A stretch of 64,000 bases of DNA from Trichococcus collinsii (GCF_900107505.1 NZ_FNQH01000006.1:38022-102021); one strand, 5' to 3'; shown: positions 27,690 to 37,292, numbered from the stretch's first letter. Notes: generated by a model not told the origin, from the sequence alone. Made by a program: numbers and translations.

Positions 27690-27815
27690 TTAATCGGGGA
27701 CTGCTCGGCACTCAAGTGCCTGAGCTTCTGGGAACGGAACGGACTTAACCGATTGGAAGCCAACCGGCCAGAGGTTATTCCTATGGACCAAAGCGTGTCC
27801 CACACTCTTGCCGTT
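27690..27815 (-). ncRNA. Candidate omega RNA / right end of the IS element
   Basis: TnpB nucleases use a guide RNA made from the 3' end of tnpB plus the right end of the element. Here the 120 bp after the tnpB stop are GC-rich and foldable, ending in a GCTC AGGCACTTGAGTGCC GAGC stem. The guide would be read from flanking DNA below about 27690. This is inferred from family knowledge and position only. Confidence 0.5.
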
Positions 27816-28966
27816 TAACGTTCGGCCAACGCTTTGTTGAGGAGGTTAATGGCCGCATTCACGTCCCGATCGATGTTTTTGGTGTGACAATGCGGGCAAG
27901 CGAACGTGCGGATCCGCAACGGCTTTTTGCCGGTGTTCTCGCCGCAATGCGAACAGACCTGGCTCGTATAGGCAGGGTTGACCAGCACCAATTCCTTGCC
28001 GTACCAGTCGCATTTGTACGCCAGCATGGACTTGATTTTCGCCCAGGCTGCGTCCGCGATGGAACGGGAAAGATGGTGGTTTTGCAGAAGATTTTTGGTC
28101 TTCAGATCCTCCAGGACGATCAGGTCAAAGTGCCGCACCAAATCGGTCGTGCACTTCTGCAGGTAGTATTCGCGTTGATTAGCAATTTTGCGATTGAGTT
28201 TGGCCACCATCTGTTTGGCTTTTTGGACGTTTTTGAATTCCGAAAGATCCAGTTCGACGCCGGCCGCCTCGGCTTCCTTGATTTTGACCAAAGCCTTCGT
28301 GCGCCGGCGCGCCAACTTACGTTCCCAGCTGCTGCGTTTTTTAGCCAGGGAACGTTCAAAGTTCTTGTTTTCCAGCTTGAATCCGTCGGACTGGATCGCC
28401 AAATGGGTGATGCCTAGGTCGATGCCGACTTGTTTGTTGGTTTTCGGCAACAGAACGGGTTCGTGTTCCACTTGGATCGTCGCGGAATAGGCGCCGGTCG
28501 GCTCCTTGCGGATAACAGCGTTCTTGATTTGACCGCGGATCCGTTCAAGGCCGTAGGCCCTGACCAAACCGAGTTTCGGCAGCTTGATGTAATGGTTATC
28601 CTCGACTTGGATGTTTTGGTTGATGCACTTGGATTTGTAACTGTTGTGCGGACGTTTACGGCTTTCGAAGTTCGGATGTTTGTTTTGGCCAGTGAAGAAG
28701 CGCTGATACGCCTGATCCAAATCGGCGCAGGCATATTCCAGACACGTGCTTTCGGCCTGTTTCAGGAACGGAAATTCGAGTTTCAACACTTTGACGAGGT
28801 AGTTCATGCCGAATTTGTTGACGTATTGACCGCCGTTTTTGTAGCGTGCTTGTTGCATATCCAGCATCTTATTTTTGATGAACCGACGAAGTTGGATATT
28901 GATGTCGATCTGGTCCTTTTGGGCCTGATTCGGCAGCAACTTCACTTTGATGCCTTTAAGTTTCAT
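27815..28966 (-). CDS. tnpB: TnpB RNA-guided nuclease (IS605 family)
   Basis: 383-aa TnpB with an intact RuvC-like site: Asp183 in GIDLGITHLA, Glu286 in IVLEDLKTKNL and the Asp pair 366/368 in NIDRDVNAAINLL. The zinc finger is CSHCG (338-341) and CPHC (357-360). The N-terminal helix-turn-helix region is complete. All catalytic residues are present, so it may be an active RNA-guided DNA endonuclease promoting element retention. It overlaps tnpA by 11 bp on the same strand. Confidence 0.94.
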   Translation of the reverse strand: MKLKGIKVKLLPNQAQKDQIDINIQLRRFIKNKMLDMQQARYKNGGQYVNKFGMNYLVKVLKLEFPFLKQAESTCLEYACADLDQAYQRFFTGQNKHPNFESRKRPHNSYKSKCINQNIQVEDNHYIKLPKLGLVRAYGLERIRGQIKNAVIRKEPTGAYSATIQVEHEPVLLPKTNKQVGIDLGITHLAIQSDGFKLENKNFERSLAKKRSSWERKLARRRTKALVKIKEAEAAGVELDLSEFKNVQKAKQMVAKLNRKIANQREYYLQKCTTDLVRHFDLIVLEDLKTKNLLQNHHLSRSIADAAWAKIKSMLAYKCDWYGKELVLVNPAYTSQVCSHCGENTGKKPLRIRTFACPHCHTKNIDRDVNAAINLLNKALAER

Positions 28967-29402
28967 TGTCTTTCGCCTCCTTTATCCGCTGGTCGTCAAT
29001 ATACTTGGCTATTGCCTGTTCGTTGCTTGTGCCGATACTTTCAACAAAATAACTCGGCGCCCAAAGATGCCGATTGCCTTCGGCCAGCCAGTAAGAATTT
29101 TTCAGTTCTGGGTGCAACTGGAACAGTTTTCTTGCGCTGATCCCTTTCAGCCAACGGACGATGTTTGTAACGGACAATTTCGGCGGCGCAGACACCAGCA
29201 AGTTAACATGGTCATCGAGACCAATTTCCATGTGTTTGATTTCAAATCCATATTCGCTCGCTATTTCCGACAGAATCTGTTTGAGGTCAGAATCGACTTT
29301 TCCGAACAGGACCGGATTGCGGTATTTGGTTCGCCAAATGATATGGTAGTCCAAACGAAAGACAGAAGTCCGACCATGCGTGAAACGATTTTTGTCAGTC
29401 AT
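28956..29402 (-). CDS. tnpA: IS200/IS605-type Y1 transposase TnpA
   Basis: 148-aa single-strand DNA transposase. The catalytic Tyr is Tyr134 in AIAKYIDDQ, and the metal-binding motif is at residues 65-67. The usual His-x-His (HUH) reads His-Val-Asn here (DDHVNLLVSAPP): the codon is AAC where CAC/CAT would be expected. That may be a natural variant or an inactivating change. The ATG at 29402 has an AGAGGTGAT site and replaces a longer reading frame that runs into the left end. Confidence 0.92.
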   Translation of the reverse strand: MTDKNRFTHGRTSVFRLDYHIIWRTKYRNPVLFGKVDSDLKQILSEIASEYGFEIKHMEIGLDDHVNLLVSAPPKLSVTNIVRWLKGISARKLFQLHPELKNSYWLAEGNRHLWAPSYFVESIGTSNEQAIAKYIDDQRIKEAKDNET

Positions 29403-29516
29403 GTTATCACCTCTGACTACATTATACCTCCACCATATGTAAGCACCAAAAAAAAATATGAACCAAAAAAAGGCTTTCATCTCGGCATTAAAATGCCGGG
29501 TTTTTCGCCCAATTAA

Positions 29517-30482
<966 letters not shown>

Positions 30483-30522
30483 TTCCGTTTCCCCCTTCGT
30501 TCTATTACAACTTAAGTATAGT

Positions 30523-30548
30523 AAAAAAGAGACTCTTTAGAAGTCTCT
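30523..30548 (-). terminator. Terminator between LysR and aldo/keto reductase genes
   Basis: AGAGACT (30528-30534) pairs with AGTCTCT (30542-30548), with a T run on the minus strand. Confidence 0.7.
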
Positions 30549-30575
30549 CTTGGCTCACGAGTTGTAACCCAAAAC

Positions 30576-31475
30576 TTAGGACTGGACCGCGTATATCTGA
30601 CTGATGATTTTCAGGAATTCTTTCACATCATCGGATGGCGTGTTCGAATGCAGGATCCCCATCTGAATTGTATGCTTCCAGGTGATCGGAATGATTTTCA
30701 GCAAAGGATGGACATTTCCCCATTCCTTCACTCCGATCAGAACCGCATTGTCATTTTCACATGTATTGAAGACATTCACATCAAAAAATGAAAAATCTTC
30801 AATCTGAATCCTCGGATAATTTTCCGTTAGATCCTTCCTGACTTCATCAAATGCACTCATGTAGCCGCGTTTGATGAGCATGACCTTTTCATCGAACAGG
30901 TCCTCGATCGCTATTTCATCATTTGATGCCAAGCGATGATGGAGCGGGACCGCCGCACATAGGGGTGTATCATACAATTTCAATGCCGAACAACGCCGCT
31001 CGCTCAATAGGTTATCGCTGTATATGCCGGCGACCACATCGATGTTCCTGCCGAAATGATTCATGATTTCCCGCGCATTCTCCGGGGTGTTTTCGAATGA
31101 GACCAGTTCAAATTTCAGATTCGGATTGTGTTGGCGGATCTGGGGCCGCAGACTGACCAAAAATTGGACAGGCGTTGTCAATGATGTCCCGATCCTCAGT
31201 ACGTGTTTGGGTTCAGCCAGCATTTTTTCAGCCCTGGAGATTGAATCTTTTGCATACTGGATGAGATATTTTGCATCACGGTACAAGGATTCGCCTGCCG
31301 GGGTCAATTGGACGCCCCGATGCGTTCTGATAAACAAATCAAATCCCAGACTGTTTTCCAGAAGATTGATTTGTTTCATGACAGCATTCGGCGATACATA
31401 CAGCTCTTCTGATGCTTTATTGAAGCTGCCTGAATCGGCAACTTTAATGAATGTGTCCAATTGATGATTGTACAT
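30576..31475 (-). CDS. LysR-family transcriptional regulator
   Basis: 299-aa regulator. The N-terminal winged helix-turn-helix is LDTFIKVADSGSFNKASEELYVSPNAVMKQINLLENSLGFDLFIRTHRGVQLTPAGE, followed by a periplasmic-binding-like effector domain (about 90-295). The ATG at 31475 (MYNHQLDTF) is set by GGAGG nine bases upstream; a longer frame is rejected. It lies upstream of the aldo/keto reductase on the same strand and may control it. The effector is unknown. Confidence 0.9.
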   Translation of the reverse strand: MYNHQLDTFIKVADSGSFNKASEELYVSPNAVMKQINLLENSLGFDLFIRTHRGVQLTPAGESLYRDAKYLIQYAKDSISRAEKMLAEPKHVLRIGTSLTTPVQFLVSLRPQIRQHNPNLKFELVSFENTPENAREIMNHFGRNIDVVAGIYSDNLLSERRCSALKLYDTPLCAAVPLHHRLASNDEIAIEDLFDEKVMLIKRGYMSAFDEVRKDLTENYPRIQIEDFSFFDVNVFNTCENDNAVLIGVKEWGNVHPLLKIIPITWKHTIQMGILHSNTPSDDVKEFLKIISQIYAVQS

Positions 31476-31588
31476 ATGATTTAGCCTCCAAAACATTTCC
31501 ACTCAGCATAACAGGTGAGAGAAGTCTTCTGGTTATTATCTTACCAAAAAATCATACAAATCAGGAATTTTATTGTTCCAAATGAAAT

Positions 31589-31624
31589 AGAGCTGAAAAC
31601 CTCTGATGGGAGGCTTTCAGCTCT
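31589..31624. terminator. Terminator at the end of the biotin-linked operon
   Basis: AGAGCTGAAAACCTC (31589-31603) pairs with GAGGCTTTCAGCTCT (31610-31624). It lies 25 bp past the stop of the FabK-like gene and is followed by AT-rich DNA on both sides. Confidence 0.8.
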
Positions 31625-31648
31625 AATTTTCGTTATCGTCTTCTTATT

Positions 31649-32584
31649 TCAATATTTGATTCTCAGTTTTGCCAAAACAGCCTCAGCCTCCGCGAACAGC
31701 TCTTCGATGATTTGTTTGGCGGGACGGATGTTTTCGATCATCCCCGCGATTTCGCCAGCCATGCAGGAACCCGTTTCGATATCCCCATCATAGACTGCGC
31801 GCGCCAATGACCCGACCGTCAGTTTCTGCAACTCTTCATGGGGTGCGTTGGCTTCTTCCAAGGCAGCATATTTCTCCAGCATCGGATTGCGGAGTGAACG
31901 CACCGGTTCTTTGGCTTTGCGGCCGGTCACGATGGTCGCTGTGTCATTTGCGTCAAGCAGAAATTGTTTATAACTGTCCGAAATCGGGCATTCTTCCGCG
32001 GACAGGAATAAGGTCCCGACTTGTATGCCTTGCGCACCTAAGGCATACATCGCAACTACCGATCGGCCATCCCCGACTCCGCCCGCCCCCAAAACGGGAA
32101 TGGCGACGGCATCGACAACCTGGGGCAACAGGGATAGAGATGCAGTCTGCCCGATATGCCCGCCGGCTTCCTGTCCTTCGGCAATGACTGCATCTGCCCC
32201 TGCCGCTTCCATTTTTATGGCATGTTTGACCGAGGCGATGACGGGGATCACCTTAATGCCCGCTTCTTTGAAAAACGGCATGTATTTCTTTGGGGAACCG
32301 GCTCCCGTCGTTACAACCGCGACCCCTTCTTCGATGATGACTTGCACAAGTTCATCACAGTTTGGCATCTGCAGCATCAGATTTACTCCGAACGGTTTGT
32401 TTGTGAATGCGCGCGTCAAGCGTATTTCTTCGCGGAGCTGTTCAGCGGACATGCCGCACGAACCAATGATGCCTAAGCCCCCTGCTTCCGAAACGGGGCC
32501 GACAAGTTTATGTGTTGAGATTTTTGCCATTGCCCCTTGCAGAATGGGATATTCAATGCCTAATAGTTGCGCCACTTTTGTCAT
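31649..32584 (-). CDS. FabK-like FMN enoyl reductase / nitronate monooxygenase-family protein
   Basis: 311-aa FMN TIM-barrel protein. The FMN and phosphate loops GAGGVGDGRSVVAMYALGAQGIQVGTLFL and AEGQEAGGHIG (with the His conserved in FabK and nitronate monooxygenase) are visible. The opening is GIEYPILQGAMA. FabK reduces enoyl-thioesters with NADH, and nitronate monooxygenase is the close alternative. Its place at the end of an operon with ligase, thiolase, dehydratase and ketoreductase genes favours the enoyl-thioester reductase role (inference). It starts 104 bp after the SDR stop with a GGAGG site. Confidence 0.85.
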   Translation of the reverse strand: MTKVAQLLGIEYPILQGAMAKISTHKLVGPVSEAGGLGIIGSCGMSAEQLREEIRLTRAFTNKPFGVNLMLQMPNCDELVQVIIEEGVAVVTTGAGSPKKYMPFFKEAGIKVIPVIASVKHAIKMEAAGADAVIAEGQEAGGHIGQTASLSLLPQVVDAVAIPVLGAGGVGDGRSVVAMYALGAQGIQVGTLFLSAEECPISDSYKQFLLDANDTATIVTGRKAKEPVRSLRNPMLEKYAALEEANAPHEELQKLTVGSLARAVYDGDIETGSCMAGEIAGMIENIRPAKQIIEELFAEAEAVLAKLRIKY

Positions 32585-32688
32585 TGTTCATTATCCTCCG
32601 TTTTTGTATCATTCCCTGATCCCTTGCTGCCACTGCCAAGAGAACCGAAATGCGCTCCTGCTCCGGTTCCTCATTGTTCCCTCTTGCT

Positions 32689-33468
32689 TCAAATGACATA
32701 TTCGGACCTTTCCGGCCGATGATAGTTCCAAACTTGCTCCCCATTGATTCCGAATACAGTTCCCGTGGGCGTCTTTGGCGAATCGATCAATTGGATTACC
32801 CGAGTCGCAACCTGCTCGCTCGAACCAATCCGCCAATAATCAGGGAATGGCTCTCCATTTCTGGCACAAGCTTCCTCAACCCGCTTGATGGCCGGAATCG
32901 TCATGTCTGTCTTTGCGGCCGGCGAAATGGCATTCACCTGAATGTTGAAGCGTTTGACTTCTTCCGCCAAAGCATAGGTAAATCCGATCACAGCAGCTTT
33001 GCTGGCGCTGTAATTCGTTTGCCCAAAGACGCCGTACATGCCTGCGGTTGAAGTCATGGAATAGATAAAACCGGATTCTGGCTGTTTCATCATCTGCTGC
33101 ACCACCGGTTGGGTGAGGTTGTACAAGCTGTTGATGTTGGTATCCGTAACCTGATCCCAATTGTCCTCGCTCATTTTGTAAAATTGCCCGTCTGAGCAAA
33201 TACCCGCGTTGTTGATCAAAATATCGATCCTGCCAAATTTCGCAACAATGTCCTGGACCAACTGTTGGCAGTCCTTGCGGTCGCGGACATCACAGCGCTT
33301 CGCCCAAAGATGATTTTTGGATTGGAACAAATCCGCCTCCGCTTGTTCGATGCTTTCCGCAGTCATCGAAGTGATGATTACCTGGTCCCCCGCGCTCAGA
33401 AAAGCTTTTGCCAAGGCAAAGCCTATGCCTCTCGTCCCGCCCGTTATCAATACGATTCTATCTGCCAA
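32689..33468 (-). CDS. SDR-family 3-oxoacyl reductase (FabG-like)
   Basis: About 259-aa short-chain dehydrogenase. The cofactor motif is RIVLITGGTRGIGFALA, NNAG follows in DILINNAGICSDG, and the catalytic Ser/Tyr/Lys are in YSMTSTAGMYGVFGQTNYSASKAAVIG. PAAKTDMTIPAI is the PG-type loop. The TTG at 33468 after AAGGGTG gives the usual SDR N-terminus; a longer ATG frame would add about 19 residues and lacks a good site. It overlaps the preceding hot-dog gene. The expected step is NAD(P)H reduction of a 3-ketoacyl thioester. Confidence 0.85.
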   Translation of the reverse strand: MADRIVLITGGTRGIGFALAKAFLSAGDQVIITSMTAESIEQAEADLFQSKNHLWAKRCDVRDRKDCQQLVQDIVAKFGRIDILINNAGICSDGQFYKMSEDNWDQVTDTNINSLYNLTQPVVQQMMKQPESGFIYSMTSTAGMYGVFGQTNYSASKAAVIGFTYALAEEVKRFNIQVNAISPAAKTDMTIPAIKRVEEACARNGEPFPDYWRIGSSEQVATRVIQLIDSPKTPTGTVFGINGEQVWNYHRPERSEYVI

Positions 33469-33760
33469 TACAAACACCCTTCCCGATGCATTCATTCTCC
33501 CGCCAAACCTCAAATTCACCTTCATGAAGAAACTTCACCTGGGCACGTTCGCCCACAAACAAAGGCTTCAGGAACGTGTAGTCATATTTGGTGATAGCTT
33601 GGTAATCCCAATGGGCTGACAAAATCGCCTCAACTTTGGCCATGATCAATATGCCAAACACCAAGCCTGTGTCATGAATCGGATTGGCGTCCCTTGAAAT
33701 TGTTTTGTAAGCCTGCAATTCCGCTAGAGAGAAAAGCAAGCTGTTCGCTCCTGATGTCAT
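33458..33760 (-). CDS. MaoC-like hot-dog dehydratase
   Basis: 100-aa single hot-dog protein with the (R)-hydratase motif SRDANPIHDTGLVFG. The Asp and His (about residues 24 and 29) match the MaoC/PhaJ catalytic pair. The ATG at 33760 has GGAGG seven bases upstream and overlaps the stop of the preceding gene by ATGA. It probably interconverts 3-hydroxyacyl and enoyl thioesters, possibly as a heterodimer with its upstream partner (inference). Confidence 0.8.
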   Translation of the reverse strand: MTSGANSLLFSLAELQAYKTISRDANPIHDTGLVFGILIMAKVEAILSAHWDYQAITKYDYTFLKPLFVGERAQVKFLHEGEFEVWRENECIGKGVCIGR

Positions 33761-34104
33761 ATGGGTTCCTCCACCAACAAAGTAGTAGCGCATGCCGCAA
33801 TCACTGCATTTTCTTCCTTGATGGCCAAAGTATACGTCCAACAAGCTTTTCCGGGTTTAAAAGGCGTTTGATCGGTAAGGCTCAATGAAATCGCATACGT
33901 TTGATGAAAGCTTAGTTCGCGGCAACAGCTGAAGGCTTGCTTCATCAATATCGGCGTTTGATCGGCTAATTCAAGCAAGTCAAATTCCTGCCATAAGGTC
34001 GCCAGATAGCTGAGACTTATTTTACTGCCCAAAGTTGGATCGACGAGCTGATTGTACGCGCGGATATCCGCTTCGATAAACTGTATGATTTTACTTTTCG
34101 ACAT
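33757..34104 (-). CDS. Hot-dog-fold protein, partner of the MaoC-like dehydratase
   Basis: 115-aa protein starting MSKSKIIQFIEADIRAYNQLVDP. It resembles the non-catalytic N-terminal hot-dog of double-domain MaoC/FAS1-type dehydratases (Y-x-x-L-V/A-DP near the start, then a central helix and beta strands). It lacks the D-x4-H catalytic motif. Overlaps on both sides (14 bp with the thiolase, 4 bp with the MaoC-like gene) imply tight translational coupling. Family assignment is tentative. Confidence 0.6.
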   Translation of the reverse strand: MSKSKIIQFIEADIRAYNQLVDPTLGSKISLSYLATLWQEFDLLELADQTPILMKQAFSCCRELSFHQTYAISLSLTDQTPFKPGKACWTYTLAIKEENAVIAACATTLLVEEPI

Positions 34105-35275
34105 CAATCGGACCTGCCTTTCTGATGAGCATGGCTGCACCTTGGCCACCGCCTACGCACATCGTGACGATGCCGAATCGATTCTTTTCAGTCCTGTTCA
34201 ATTCGGTCAGCAGCCTGGTGACCAGGATAGCCCCTGTCGCCCCGTAGGGATGCCCGAATGCTGTCGCACCACCGGAAGGGTTGATTTTATCAATTGGAAA
34301 GTTGCCCAGCTTGATGCAAGCCAATGCCTGCACTGCAAAAGCTTCGTTAAGCTCAATCACATCGATGTCTTCAAGCGTCATCCCTTGGCGTGCCAAAAGC
34401 TTTTGGACGGCGGGCACGGGACCTATCCCAAAGTCATTGGGATCAACCCCTACCGCAACTGCATCAACCACTTGCGCAATCGGCGTTAAATGGTACAGCC
34501 GGCAAGCACGTTCTGATGCCAAAATCGTGAAGCTTGCCCCATCATTGACAGGACAACAATTACCGGCCGTTATGGTGCCGTTTGCCTTAAAGACCGGCTT
34601 CAACCGATTCAGACTTTCCATACTACTCCGGCTTCTCGGGCATTCATCCTCACTAAGCAGGAGCTCGTCATTTATCTGAAAAGGTGTGATTTCCGAATAG
34701 AACACGCCAGCTTGTTTGGATACTTGATACTTCAGTTGACTCTGAAGCGCGAATTCATCCTGCTGCTGGCGGGTGATGCCATACTTGCCAGCTAGTTCCT
34801 CGGCGGCCTCGCCCATATCCGGATCGCCATATTCGCTAGTAGACAAGGGCTGGCGTGTTAATATGCGCGGCGATTGCATACCGTACAGGGATTTCGGACG
34901 CTCAATCTGCCATGGTGCGCGGCTGCTGCTTTCCACACCACCGCAAATCATGACTTCGCCAAAGCCGGACATTATTTTCATGTGTCCGATAGCGATGGAT
35001 TCAAGACCGGATGCGCATTGACGGTCTACCGTAACCGCCGGCGTTTCCACAGGCAAACCCGCTTTTAAGGCAACGCGTCTGGCAACATTGCCACCACCAC
35101 CGATTACATTCCCGACAATGACCTCATCAACGTGTTCGTTTAAGCTTGGATGCTTGTCCAGCATTGTTTTCATCAAGTATCCGCCTAGCTCTTCCGGACC
35201 AACGTCGCTGTACATCCCGCCATACTTTCCGATGGCCAAACGGGCAGCATCCACAATATAAACCTTAGATGACAA
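34091..35275 (-). CDS. Thiolase (acetyl-CoA acyltransferase, YhfS-like)
   Basis: 394-aa thiolase. The acyl-accepting Cys is in TVDRQCASGLESIAIG (about residue 86), the catalytic His in ELNEAFAVQALAC (about 334), and the second Cys in MCVGGGQGAAMLI (about 378). It may condense acyl-CoA with acetyl-CoA or cleave 3-ketoacyl-CoA. It starts at TTG after an AAAGGAG site and overlaps the ligase gene by 11 bp. In B. subtilis a thiolase gene (yhfS) follows an acyl-CoA ligase gene (yhfT) and a bioY-like gene under BirA control, the same order as here. Confidence 0.92.
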   Translation of the reverse strand: MSSKVYIVDAARLAIGKYGGMYSDVGPEELGGYLMKTMLDKHPSLNEHVDEVIVGNVIGGGGNVARRVALKAGLPVETPAVTVDRQCASGLESIAIGHMKIMSGFGEVMICGGVESSSRAPWQIERPKSLYGMQSPRILTRQPLSTSEYGDPDMGEAAEELAGKYGITRQQQDEFALQSQLKYQVSKQAGVFYSEITPFQINDELLLSEDECPRSRSSMESLNRLKPVFKANGTITAGNCCPVNDGASFTILASERACRLYHLTPIAQVVDAVAVGVDPNDFGIGPVPAVQKLLARQGMTLEDIDVIELNEAFAVQALACIKLGNFPIDKINPSGGATAFGHPYGATGAILVTRLLTELNRTEKNRFGIVTMCVGGGQGAAMLIRKAGPIDVEK

Positions 35276-36662
35276 TTGGCTCGCGCTCCTTTACTAAATC
35301 ATGCAATAATTGTTTCCTGGATATCTTTCCGTTGTTTTGTTTCGGAATCTCTTCGACAGCGAAAATGTGATCAATCTTGGCAGGTCTAGACATTCGGGCC
35401 GATAAATAAGTATCGATTTCGGCCATGCTCATCGTCTGTTTGTGGTCGGACCAAACAATAACAGCTCCGATTTTTTCATTGTAATGTGCATCCGGGATGC
35501 CAAGCACGACGATTTCAGCAACAGACGCCAACTTTAACAGATGACGCTCAAATTCCAGCGGATAGAATTTCTCGCCGCCCCGATTGATGCAATCATCCTT
35601 TCGGCCATAATATTCCAGCGTATTCCCTTCCACTTTGCCCAAATCACCGGTAGAAACGCACGCGACTGTGGCTACGTGATTTTCGCCTTTGCGGTGGTAA
35701 CCCGCAAAGTTCAAAGGGCTGCGGACCTGTATTTCACCAACGCCTTCAGCATTTGCTTGATCAATGACTACCTCAACGCCGGGAAACAGTTGTCCGACAC
35801 TATGATCGGAAGGTATGCCCTGCACGGTTTCCATCGAGATGTAGCTTGTTTCCGATGAACCATAGAATTCATATAACTGCACATTTGGGCAATAGCGGTA
35901 CAGCTTCCTGCGGATTTCCACATTCAGCTTAGCGCCTGATGAAATGATCGTATAATTTTCTGGTAACACTTCATTTTGAGCTTCCAGCTTGGAAATGAGC
36001 GCGTGGATCATGGTCGGCACAAGATAACAGGTCAACGACTCCGTTTGCCTGACAAGGTCAATCAGGCGCTTTGTAGAAAAATGCTGATTCAAGATGAAGG
36101 TCTGTCCAAAATACAACGTCTGCATCAGCGTGTACAGACTCAACGAGTAGTGCATCGAGCCAAAAACCGTTGCGCTCTGATTGCAAGACTGGCAGATCAA
36201 TTCATTCGTCCCCTCAAAACTCTTGACCCATGACTGATGAGTTCTGCGGTACCCCTTCGGCTGTCCGGTCGTCCCTGAGGTAAAGCCGATAAAAGCCAAA
36301 TCGCTCGGTGCCGCATATTCAGCAGAATCAATGGGAGCGGCAGCTTTTTCGGAAATCGTATGAATATCCGTCAACACCAGCGGATCCTCAAACTGAGCCA
36401 ATATGTCCTGCAACCCTTGGTCAGAAAGACCGGCATTAACGGGCACTGCCACTTTGTCTGCCCTGATCAATGCCAAAAAATTTATCAGTTGATCAATGCC
36501 ATTCGACATCGGGGCAAGAATCACTTTTTGAGAAATCCCTGCCAAAATATTTGCACGTTCTTGCACGCGCTGCTCCAATTCCTGGTAGGTCACCGCTTCT
36601 TCTCCATCAATTATTGCTGTCTGCATAGCATTTTTTGCATGCCAATCATCTATACGCTTCAT
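35265..36662 (-). CDS. AMP-binding acyl-CoA ligase (YhfT-like)
   Basis: 465-aa adenylate-forming ligase, short for the family. The P-loop-like motif is FIGFTSGTTGQPKGYRRTHQSW (about residues 118-140). Later motifs are LYEFYGSSETSYISME (A5), STGDLGKVEGNTLEYYGRKDDCINRGGEKFYPLEFE (A7-A8) and the catalytic Lys in PKQNNGKISRKQL near the C-terminus. It would activate a carboxylic acid to its CoA ester. It starts 22 bp after bioY. The substrate is unknown; pimelate-like or other fatty acids are possible given the biotin link. Confidence 0.9.
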   Translation of the reverse strand: MKRIDDWHAKNAMQTAIIDGEEAVTYQELEQRVQERANILAGISQKVILAPMSNGIDQLINFLALIRADKVAVPVNAGLSDQGLQDILAQFEDPLVLTDIHTISEKAAAPIDSAEYAAPSDLAFIGFTSGTTGQPKGYRRTHQSWVKSFEGTNELICQSCNQSATVFGSMHYSLSLYTLMQTLYFGQTFILNQHFSTKRLIDLVRQTESLTCYLVPTMIHALISKLEAQNEVLPENYTIISSGAKLNVEIRRKLYRYCPNVQLYEFYGSSETSYISMETVQGIPSDHSVGQLFPGVEVVIDQANAEGVGEIQVRSPLNFAGYHRKGENHVATVACVSTGDLGKVEGNTLEYYGRKDDCINRGGEKFYPLEFERHLLKLASVAEIVVLGIPDAHYNEKIGAVIVWSDHKQTMSMAEIDTYLSARMSRPAKIDHIFAVEEIPKQNNGKISRKQLLHDLVKEREPIVI

Positions 36663-36684
36663 CGTCGCACCTGCCTATATATAT

Positions 36685-37230
36685 TTACGCTAACTTCAGG
36701 GAAATCAGACTGTAGCGCTTGAGGCGCATAGTGATCCAAGCTGCTAAAATCGCTTTAACCGTATCTAGCGGAACAAAGGCCAACGTCATCTTCAATCCGT
36801 TTAACCAAGAATTGCCCATGTAATACGCCATCGAAAAACTGCCGCAGAAATCAATCAGCAAAGTCCCTCCGATAATAAAAATGAGAACAGCTTTGGCAAA
36901 AGTAAGTTTCTCCCAATTCTTCTCAAGCAGGTAGCCGATCGCAAGTGGGGCTAATACGTACCCAAGCAAAAACCCACCGCTTGCGCTGGCGAACACTGCA
37001 AAACCGCCCCGCCCGCCCGATAAGACCGGAAAACCTACCGCTATCATCAGAAGAAAAACACTTACTGCAAGAGGGCCATATTTCTTGCCAAGCAGCCCGC
37101 CCGCTAGCATCATCATCATATTTTGCAGGACGATCGGTACCGGTAAACCCGGCAGGGGAATCGTTAATACCCCCGACACAATCATCAAAGCCACCATCAT
37201 TGTTACCCTAGTCAAAACTTTTGTCTTCAT
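36685..37230 (-). CDS. bioY: Biotin transporter substrate-binding component BioY
   Basis: 181-aa integral membrane S-component of a biotin ECF transporter with about six hydrophobic helices. Features include IPLPGLPVPIVLQNMMMMLAGGLLGKKYGPLAV and the conserved GFPVLSGGRGGFAVF plus SGGFLLGYVLAPLAIGYL. The ATG at 37230 is fixed by GGAGGAG; upstream in-frame starts lie in the operator region. It heads an operon of acyl-thioester enzymes. The EcfAAT energising module is not in the window. Confidence 0.93.
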   Translation of the reverse strand: MKTKVLTRVTMMVALMIVSGVLTIPLPGLPVPIVLQNMMMMLAGGLLGKKYGPLAVSVFLLMIAVGFPVLSGGRGGFAVFASASGGFLLGYVLAPLAIGYLLEKNWEKLTFAKAVLIFIIGGTLLIDFCGSFSMAYYMGNSWLNGLKMTLAFVPLDTVKAILAAWITMRLKRYSLISLKLA

Positions 37231-37261
37231 TATTAAACTCCTCCTGTATTTACCATTTCGA

Positions 37262-37292
37262 TTGTTACCCATAATCTTTATCAGGTTTACAA
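37262..37292 (-). promoter_or_regulatory. BirA-type operator upstream of bioY
   Basis: On the plus strand TTGTTACCC (37262-37270), 13 bp, then GGTTTACAA (37284-37292). This is near the Gram-positive BirA consensus TTGTTAACC-spacer-GGTTAACAA with one mismatch per half-site. It sits 32 bp upstream of the bioY start codon, where biotinyl-AMP-bound BirA would repress the whole operon. Confidence 0.75.

Larger units (their letters stand above)
27690..29516 (-). mobile_element. IS200/IS605-family insertion sequence
   Basis: Element of about 1.8 kb with a Y1 transposase (TnpA) and a TnpB. The left end shows the subterminal hairpin CCCGGCAT/ATGCCGAG (29481-29500). The right end shows nested GCTC/GAGC and GGCACT/AGTGCC stems (27705-27730). 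GATTAA occurs on the minus strand near both candidate ends (29513-29518 and 27690-27695), so boundaries are approximate. There are no terminal inverted repeats or target duplication, as expected for this family. It is inserted directly after the stop codon of an aldo/keto reductase gene. Confidence 0.85.

Noticed and set aside
29403..29480. N-terminal extension of TnpA (26 residues, hydrophobic)
   Set aside because: It translates the left-end hairpin and poly-A stretch of the insertion element; the ATG at 29402 has a proper ribosome binding site.
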